A DNA stretch of 5,592 bases from Gemmatimonadota bacterium (GTDB lineage Bacteria; Latescibacterota; UBA2968; UBA8231), in assembly GCA_026706505.1 (NCBI GenBank), contig JAPOYQ010000896.1:1001-6592 (forward strand), written 5' to 3'. Of the stretch, positions 4,745 to 5,592 are shown one piece after another. Below the pieces are notes generated by a model. That model was not told where the DNA came from. It ran no database searches and was given only the letters and a program-made list of their open reading frames with translations. The position numbers and the translations under genes are program-made. Numbering within the stretch: the first letter of the stretch is position 1; every line of letters starts with the position of its first letter.

Positions 4745-5592
4745 CGGCCAAATGGCGCGACACAACTCTTGGCGATATTGCAGAGATCGTTTCGGGTGCT
4801 ACACCGAAGACATCCGTTGAGCAATATTGGGGTGGCGGAGTCCCTTGGGTAACTCCAACAGACCTGAGTGGGCTAGGAGGGATGTACATCGACTCTACGG
4901 CGCGCACGCTGACCACAGCAGGACTCAAGAGCTGCGCTTCCTCAATTCTTCCCGCCCATTCAGTTCTGCTTAGTTCGCGGGCCCCAATCGGGCTAGTCGC
5001 CATAAACACCGTTCCGATGGCCACTAACCAGGGGTTCAAGAGCCTGGTCCCCGATCACTCCCAAGTTGACTCGAAGTTCCTTTACTGGTGGCTTCGCCGC
5101 TACCGCGTTCAACTTGAGGCAAGGGGAAACGGGGCGACCTTCAAAGAGGTGTCCAAAAGGGTTGTGTCTTCGGTACCGATCAGTCTTCCTCCAATTGAAG
5201 AGCAGCGGCGAATTGCAGTGGTGCTGGATACTGCCGAGGAGCTCCGAGCCAAGCGCCGTCAGGCACTCGCCAAGCTCGACTCCCTGATGCAATCCATATT
5301 CATCGACATGCTCGGTTACAGCGGACAGGACACTTGGAGAACATCGCCAGTGGCTGAGCTAGCAGCTCACGAAAGGGGGTCGATTCGGACTGGACCATTC
5401 GGTAGTCAGTTGCTTCATGAGGAGTTTCTGGACGATGGACCGGTTGCTGTACTTGGAATCGACAATGCCGTAAAAAACCGCTTCTTGTGGGGTGAGCGAC
5501 GATTCATAACCAATGAGAAATATGAAGATCTGAAGAGGTACACAGTTCGATCTGGCGACGTATTGGTCACGATCATGGGGACGTGCGGGATG
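4741..5592 (+). CDS. hsdS: Type I restriction-modification system, specificity (S) subunit, C-terminus cut by window edge
   Basis: The frame is open from ATG 4741 to the right edge (284 codons, no stop). HsdS reads the bipartite target and positions two HsdM subunits (and two HsdR when present). Residues 1-150 are the first target recognition domain: KWRDTTLGDIAEIVSGATPK (4-23) and VPWVTPTDL (34-42) are typical openings, and GATFKEVSKRVVSSVPI (131-147) followed by LPPIEEQRRIAVVLD (149-163) is the standard end. Residues 150-192 form the conserved central helix that spaces the two domains. The second recognition domain begins near 203 with VAELAAHERGSIRTGPFGSQ, again typical, and is cut after 284; full-length proteins are usually about 400 residues. 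The start overlaps the hsdM stop (ATGA) and has no strong ribosome binding site, so translation is probably coupled. The DNA target cannot be read from sequence, since recognition domains vary. No frameshift was seen. Confidence 0.95.
   Translation, partial: MTAKWRDTTLGDIAEIVSGATPKTSVEQYWGGGVPWVTPTDLSGLGGMYIDSTARTLTTAGLKSCASSILPAHSVLLSSRAPIGLVAINTVPMATNQGFKSLVPDHSQVDSKFLYWWLRRYRVQLEARGNGATFKEVSKRVVSSVPISLPPIEEQRRIAVVLDTAEELRAKRRQALAKLDSLMQSIFIDMLGYSGQDTWRTSPVAELAAHERGSIRTGPFGSQLLHEEFLDDGPVAVLGIDNAVKNRFLWGERRFITNEKYEDLKRYTVRSGDVLVTIMGTCGM

Noticed and set aside
4316..4765. 149-codon minus-strand open frame inside hsdM
   Set aside because: Entirely antisense to conserved hsdM; no motif seen.

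Overview
The window is a compact defence and conflict locus from a moderately GC-rich bacterium (GC in the high fifties by eye). A GTG start, stop/start overlaps of the ATGA type and the general codon use would suit an actinobacterium, but no host marker gene is present, so the taxon is an inference. No rRNA, tRNA, transposase, integrase or CRISPR array was seen.

Layout, left to right. (1) On the minus strand, a gene starting at 608 runs off the left edge. It is an HNH nuclease followed by what looks like the start of a SAVED domain, the architecture of the CBASS effector Cap5, so the rest of a CBASS operon may lie to the left. (2) A 170-bp divergent intergenic region (609-778) carries a 20-bp inverted repeat at 709-728 and a longer-range 10-bp inverted repeat; it is the likely control region for both directions. 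(3) On the plus strand, four genes are packed head to tail: a ribbon-helix-helix antitoxin (779-997), a Doc/Fic-family toxin (1004-1399), a protein with a nucleoside-deoxyribosyltransferase-like domain plus a probable helix-turn-helix (1396-2352), and an ImmA/IrrE-type zinc peptidase (2349-3110). The last three are joined by 4-bp ATGA overlaps. (4) After an 83-bp gap comes a type I restriction-modification cluster: hsdM (3194-4744) and hsdS (4741 to beyond the right edge), again joined by ATGA. No hsdR is visible; it may lie to the right.

How the parts may work together. RHH-Doc is a recognisable type II toxin-antitoxin pair, and HsdM-HsdS form the modification and specificity part of a type I system. 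The least familiar part is the middle pair. ImmA/IrrE peptidases are known to cleave partner HTH repressors of the XRE type. Here the adjacent HTH protein also carries an N-terminal enzyme-like domain of the NDT/DRHyd class, which could be a nucleotide or NAD-directed effector. I infer a protease-controlled regulator/effector switch that is translationally coupled to the Doc toxin. This is a hypothesis drawn from gene order and visible motifs, not a demonstrated system.
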